Assembly: GCF_001665685.1 (NCBI RefSeq)
Contig: NZ_LZTB01000053.1
Coordinates: 1-64,000, forward strand
Direction of reading: 5' to 3'
Length of the DNA: 64,000 bases
Origin: Mycobacterium sp. 852013-50091_SCH5140682
GTDB lineage: Bacteria > Actinomycetota > Actinomycetes > Mycobacteriales > Mycobacteriaceae
Under the pieces are notes generated by a model. That model was given only the letters and a program-made list of their open reading frames with translations. It did no database searches and was not told the DNA's origin. Each line of letters begins with the position of its first letter. The first letter of the stretch is position 1. Positions 60,068 to 64,000 of the stretch are shown here, piece after piece. Made by a program: the position numbers and the translations under genes.

Positions 60068-62668
60068 CTACTGGCCCAGATCGCTCCACACGATCTTGGC
60101 GAGTTGATCGCGGTCGGCCACGCCGAGCTTGATGCAGGCGCGGTAGATATGGCCCTCGACCGTGCGTACCGATACCGTGAGCCGCTCGGCGATGTCGCGG
60201 TTGGACAGGCCTCCGGCGACCAGTCCGGCGATCTCGCGTTCCCGAGCGGTCACCGGCAACGGCCGGGCCGCCGACCGGATGGCAGGCGTGGCCGCACCGC
60301 CGCAGCGGGCAGCCAAATGCAGGGCGTGAGCCGCGGATTCGGTGCTGCGGCGGCGCTGGCCGGCCCGGTCGTGCAGCGGGACGGCTTGCGCGGCGGCATC
60401 GGCGGCCGACAGGTTCAGACCGGCCTGCTCGAATGCCTCCGACACCGCGTCGAGCTCGCGGGGATCAGCCGCGGCCACCGCGGCCGCATGCCGGGCGTAG
60501 AGCGCTGCGGGTGACCCGTCGATGCGACCGGCGAGGGCCTCCAAACGTCGGGTCACCGTGCGGTCGCCGAAGCGTGCGGCATGGTGCAGGGCCTCGGCCT
60601 CGACCGCGAACTGGCCCGACGAATGCGCGGCATCGGCGGCGGCGCGGGCCAGGTCGATCGCCGAGCGGTGCCCACCCTTGGCGGCGGCCACCCAGGCCTT
60701 GGCGATCGTCCACTGCGGATCGTGCAGTGCCATATGGGGACCCGAGTGCTCCGTCGCATCCTCGAGCACGCGTTCGGCCTGGTCGGGATTGCCGACCGCG
60801 GCATAGGCGCGGGCCAGCAGCAGCCGGCCGACCAGCTGCCACGGCAGCGACGATTCCGCATTCAACGCGGCCAGTGCTTGCTCCAGCACGGTGATCGCGT
60901 CCCGGAAATGGCCGCGGTAGGTGGCCACCAGACCGGTCATCATCTTCGCGATCGCCCAGCCGACAAACTGTCCGGCAGTGGAGAATTCGGCGTACTCGGC
61001 GGCCCGCTGCTCGGCGAGGTCCAGCTCGCCGAGGTGCGTCAACGCGAGTACGTCACCGTAGTGGACCATCAACCGGATCATGCCGTCGGTGGATTTACGC
61101 TCGGCCCGGCAGCGCGCCGCGATCGGTTCGAATGCGGTGCCGCGGCCCGCCACCGGCATGGCCAGCCCGGCCCCCAGCGCGGCGAAGTCCACGGCCTGTT
61201 TGGGGGCCGCCGGGTCGGCCAGCACCTGTTCGGCGGCGGCCAGCCCGGTGGTGATCTTGTTCTCGTGCACCGCCATTGCCGATCCGGTGGCCTCCACCAC
61301 GAGCCGCAGGCTGGGGTGCGTGACGCGGGAGCGCAGCAGCTCGAGTAGCCGCTCGGCGCGGTTGACGTCGCCCATGGACCAGAACAGGATGGACAACCGG
61401 GGGATGCCCCACTGCACGAGTTGCAGCTCGTCGAGCTCGTCGGGGGAGAACCGGGCCAGCACGTTGTCGGCCTGGGCGGGATGGCCCTGCCACAGCAGCG
61501 CCCGGGACAGCAGCTCGGCCGCGGGCAGTCCGCCGCCCCGGTCGAACGCGGCGCGGGCCAGCCGTTCCCCGAGCGGAAGATTCGACAGGAACACCGCATC
61601 CTTGGCGGCGGTGATCAACAGGTCGGCGTCGGCGGACTGATCGCTGTCGACGCACAGCTGCGCCAGCCGGATTCTGCTTGCCGCCGAATCGAGTTCGCGC
61701 TGCCGCAGGATCCCGACGATGTTGCCGCGCAGCTTGCGGGCCGAGGCCGTGCCGACGCGCCTGCGGACCACCTCGCCGAACAGCGGATGGCTGAACCGGG
61801 CATTGACCTGCCGGTCGTCCTCGGTGATGCGGATCAGGCCGCGCATCTCGGCCCCGTCCACGGCGTCTTCGCCGGCCAGCTCGGACAGCGCGTCGATGTC
61901 CAGCGGTTCGCACAGCGACAGCAGTTTCAGCGCATGCAGCACATCGGTGCCGGCGTGGGCCAGGCGCTCGTCGAGCAGTTCGGCCAGGCCGGACGGGATG
62001 ACGGTGGGGCCGCGGAACTGCCAGACCCCGTTGACCTCGGTGAGCGTCCCGGCATCCACCGCACCTTCGACCATGTTGCGCAGGAACAGTGGATTGCCGC
62101 CCGAGGACTCCCACATCACGTCGGCGCTGAGGCCCTCCAGCGTGCCGCCCAGCACGGTCTCGATGAGCGCGATGCTCTGTTCCTTGCTGAACGGGCGCAG
62201 TTCGAGGCGCTCCAGATAGCCGTCTTTCCACAGCGAGGTGACCGCGTCAGGAACCGGCTCGCCGGTGCGCACGGTGGCCACCACCCGGCCGGCGCGCTCG
62301 ACGGCGATCTGGTGCAGCAGCGTCGCCGACAGCTGGTCCAGCAGATGCGCGTCGTCGATGCCGACGATGGTGTCGCCCTCGGCGACAAGGGATTCCCGCG
62401 CGGATCCCAGCAGCGCGATCGGGTCGCGGGAGGCCGACGGCCGCACCCAGGACGCGAAGGCGCCCAGCGGAATGCTGCGGGAGGACTCCGTGCACGCCGT
62501 CCAGTGCACCTTCGTGTCCATCGAAGACGTGACGGCGCGGGCCAGCGTCGTCTTGCCGACCCCGGCCGCCCCCACGAGCACGACGCCGCAACTGTCCGTA
62601 CTGCTGAGCGCAGAGCGGATGGCCGCATGTTCCGTCGGCCGGTCCAACATCTGCCAATACCCTGGCAT
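60068..62668 (-). CDS. Large ATPase-LuxR (LAL-type) transcriptional regulator
   Basis: An 866-residue regulator. An N-terminal AAA-type ATPase has Walker A GAAGVGKTTLARA near residue 30 and Walker B IVGIDDAHLL; a long helical-repeat middle part (many AEQV, AELLSRALL and ALAALNAESS-like helices, probably TPR-type) follows. The C-terminus is a LuxR helix-turn-helix: LPVTAREREIAGLVAGGLSN, RDIAERLTVSVRTVEGHIYR. ATG at 62668 (MPGYWQM) or 62650 (MLDRPTEH) are both possible; a frame further 5' to 62935 is not supported. Convergent with nasN, only 3 bp apart. Effector and targets unknown. Confidence 0.88.
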   Translation of the reverse strand: MPGYWQMLDRPTEHAAIRSALSSTDSCGVVLVGAAGVGKTTLARAVTSSMDTKVHWTACTESSRSIPLGAFASWVRPSASRDPIALLGSARESLVAEGDTIVGIDDAHLLDQLSATLLHQIAVERAGRVVATVRTGEPVPDAVTSLWKDGYLERLELRPFSKEQSIALIETVLGGTLEGLSADVMWESSGGNPLFLRNMVEGAVDAGTLTEVNGVWQFRGPTVIPSGLAELLDERLAHAGTDVLHALKLLSLCEPLDIDALSELAGEDAVDGAEMRGLIRITEDDRQVNARFSHPLFGEVVRRRVGTASARKLRGNIVGILRQRELDSAASRIRLAQLCVDSDQSADADLLITAAKDAVFLSNLPLGERLARAAFDRGGGLPAAELLSRALLWQGHPAQADNVLARFSPDELDELQLVQWGIPRLSILFWSMGDVNRAERLLELLRSRVTHPSLRLVVEATGSAMAVHENKITTGLAAAEQVLADPAAPKQAVDFAALGAGLAMPVAGRGTAFEPIAARCRAERKSTDGMIRLMVHYGDVLALTHLGELDLAEQRAAEYAEFSTAGQFVGWAIAKMMTGLVATYRGHFRDAITVLEQALAALNAESSLPWQLVGRLLLARAYAAVGNPDQAERVLEDATEHSGPHMALHDPQWTIAKAWVAAAKGGHRSAIDLARAAADAAHSSGQFAVEAEALHHAARFGDRTVTRRLEALAGRIDGSPAALYARHAAAVAAADPRELDAVSEAFEQAGLNLSAADAAAQAVPLHDRAGQRRRSTESAAHALHLAARCGGAATPAIRSAARPLPVTAREREIAGLVAGGLSNRDIAERLTVSVRTVEGHIYRACIKLGVADRDQLAKIVWSDLGQ

Positions 62669-62787
62669 GGACGCACAGTCTAAGTGCCGGTGGCGGATAC
62701 CGCTGCCGTGGGAGGTATCCGAGATGTGCCACTTCGGCTGTTGGCGCTGGGTCGCGGGCATGGGACCAAGGTTTCGGTGTTTGCGGA

Positions 62788-63888
62788 TCAGGAATCCGGG
62801 AGTTGGGTGATATCGGTCGGTTCCAGGCTGGGCGCCCGGTTCACCTCGTGCCGGTAGATCGAGGAGGCGTCGTACACATCCTTTTTCAGCCGGTTGATCG
62901 AGCCGAGGGGGCGGTGCGCGGCCAAGCCCCGCCACGAGTTGAACGACAGCACGTCGTCACCGAACGCGCGGCGTTGGGGACCGGCCGGGTTTTGCGGGCC
63001 GAACACGATTTTCGCGACGGGGCGGTGCGGTGAGGCCTCTTCGGGCCACGCCACCGTGGCGTCCTCGATCGGCATTGTCGTCGGGTCGGTGCACAGCTGG
63101 ACGCTCAGCTCGTATTCGGCGGTGTGGGTAGCCAGGAAATCCATGATCAGGTCGCGGTGCGCGTCCTGGCCGGCGTCCTTCGGAAGTAGTTGGTCCTCAA
63201 GCGCTTTGACGTCGTCGGAGAGCGGGGCGTACCGGAACTTCGCGACATAATCGCCGTAGCGGATCGGCGCCGAGGAGTAGAACGTCTCGCCCAGGATCGG
63301 CCGGTTCTCGGCCACGAACACCGCCACGTTGGCCGGAATCGGCACGCCGATGCGCTTGAGCCCGGCCAGGATGTCACTGCCGACGGCCATCACGCTGTCG
63401 GGCAACCGGGCCAGCAGGGTAGCGGTGGGCATGCCCTTCACCAGATAGTCGTGAGCGTCGGCGAACAGGAACTCCCGATGGGTCACCATGATGAAGTCCT
63501 GCGTGGTGGCGTCGTCGTCGGCCCGGGCCCGCGGGCCCTGCACGCCAAGCACTTTGACGGCCAGGCCGCGCACCCCGCGCACGCGATCGCTGCGCAGCAC
63601 GCCCGACGTGGTCGACAACCTGGCGATCACCGGATACGTGCGCGGCTCGGCGAACAACCCCTGGGCCAGGGATGGCGGCAGGTCCGGATACACCGTCAGC
63701 TCGCCACGCAGGATCGCGTGGCTCTTGGCGTGCGCGTCGCGCAACCCGTGCTTGAACTTCTTGTACGCCCGCACGTTGTTCTTGTGCAGTGCTTCGACGA
63801 TCTTGGCGATGTCCTCGGCCTCGTCGGGCCTGGGCTGTTCGAGATCGTCGTGGTACCGGACGAATATCGAGTCGTCGACAGCGGTCAT
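62788..63888 (-). CDS. Catalase-like haem protein
   Basis: A 366-residue small catalase-family protein (SrpA/y4iL type). Catalase-fold marks are AHAKSHAILRGELTVYPDLP, YPVIARLSTTSG, RGVRGLAVKVLG and DFIMVTHREFLFADA. The likely haem Tyr lies in KDVYDASSIYRHEVN near the C-terminus, a variant of the catalase Tyr-Arg region. It lacks the NADPH-binding and C-terminal parts of large catalases. May act as a peroxidase, or on organic hydroperoxides like allene oxide synthase relatives. ATG at 63888 overlaps the stop of the upstream gene as ATGA. Confidence 0.84.
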   Translation of the reverse strand: MTAVDDSIFVRYHDDLEQPRPDEAEDIAKIVEALHKNNVRAYKKFKHGLRDAHAKSHAILRGELTVYPDLPPSLAQGLFAEPRTYPVIARLSTTSGVLRSDRVRGVRGLAVKVLGVQGPRARADDDATTQDFIMVTHREFLFADAHDYLVKGMPTATLLARLPDSVMAVGSDILAGLKRIGVPIPANVAVFVAENRPILGETFYSSAPIRYGDYVAKFRYAPLSDDVKALEDQLLPKDAGQDAHRDLIMDFLATHTAEYELSVQLCTDPTTMPIEDATVAWPEEASPHRPVAKIVFGPQNPAGPQRRAFGDDVLSFNSWRGLAAHRPLGSINRLKKDVYDASSIYRHEVNRAPSLEPTDITQLPDS

Positions 63889-64000
63889 CGTGGCGTGGCC
63901 TTTCTCGGCGATGCGGCGCCGACCGGGTTCCATGGTGTGAACGGATTGCGCACGCCTTCGAGCGCAGGTTCGAGTTCGCGGTGATGCCGCAGCAGCACCG
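63885..64000 (-). CDS. 3' end of an unidentified gene upstream of the catalase-like gene
   Basis: The last 37 codons and the stop of a minus-strand gene that enters from the right edge. The readable end is LLRHHRELEPALEGVRNPFT, followed by a Pro/Ala/Arg tail. Its TGA overlaps the ATG of the catalase-like gene, which supports a real, translationally coupled gene. I cannot assign a family from this fragment. Confidence 0.55.
   Translation of the reverse strand, partial: VLLRHHRELEPALEGVRNPFTPWNPVGAASPRKATPR

Noticed and set aside
61095..62231. 378-codon open frame within the LuxR-type regulator gene
   Set aside because: Same strand but another frame of the regulator, Arg/Gly-rich, no domain.
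1..64000. Prophage, insertion sequence, tRNA or rRNA
   Set aside because: No transposase, integrase, phage structural gene, terminal inverted repeat or RNA gene could be recognised on either strand by eye.

Overview
The window is a stretch of high-GC actinobacterial chromosome. Gene content and order match the mycobacterial block from qcrB to wag31 (M. tuberculosis Rv2196 down to Rv2143). The accessory genes at the right end (tctCBA, a one-piece assimilatory nitrate reductase, a catalase-like protein) point to a fast-growing environmental Mycobacterium/Mycolicibacterium of the M. smegmatis type. I see no insertion sequence, prophage, tRNA, rRNA or CRISPR array. Naming rests on reading the proteins and on remembered gene order; no search was run.

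Left part, 1-25.5 kb. A minus-strand respiratory operon (ctaE-qcrC-qcrA-qcrB, the last cut by the window edge) diverges from trpD. Then come a DEDDh/GIY-YIG nuclease, a small cysteine-rich protein, the cell-wall hydrolase RipC, a secreted zinc-peptidase-like protein, and the mannolipid enzyme PimB. FadD15 lies convergent to PimB. Two START-like (SRPBCC) proteins, an ArsA/Get3-like ATPase, a Cys-containing small protein and a PlsC acyltransferase follow on the plus strand. Next are the lipomannan mannosyltransferases MptC and MptA, RNase AS, DAHP synthase AroG, kinase PknL with its divergent DNA-binding substrate, the prenyl synthase IdsA2, lipoprotein LppM, a GNAT acetyltransferase and a DUF3040 membrane protein that ends in a textbook intrinsic terminator.

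Middle part, 25.5-47 kb. This is the division and cell-wall (dcw) cluster, all on the plus strand: mraZ-rsmH-ftsL-pbpB-murE-murF-mraY-murD-ftsW-murG-murC-ftsQ-ftsZ-pgeF-yggS-sepF-yggT-wag31 and a small membrane protein. Many neighbours share 4-nt stop/start overlaps, so peptidoglycan precursor synthesis and the divisome are translated as a coupled unit. Three 10-bp-phased MraZ boxes precede mraZ.

Right part, 47-64 kb. Accessory metabolism: a phosphoribosyltransferase, a class-I glutamine amidotransferase, a DUF2784 protein and a cytochrome P450. A CitA/CitB-type two-component system is divergent from a tripartite tricarboxylate transporter (tctCBA), which is coupled to a universal stress protein. 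Then follow a 1352-residue nitrate reductase fused to a CysJ-like flavoprotein, a large ATPase-LuxR regulator and a catalase-like haem protein.

The most unusual signals are these: an ArsA-type ATPase whose only start ahead of its P-loop is CTG; two palindromes 20 bp apart upstream of ripC; a 34-bp tandem repeat; a short GCACGYGAGGAG motif scattered at gene junctions; small low-GC or repeat-derived insertions inside mur genes; and the nitrate reductase fusion. I see no clear new defence or mobile system.
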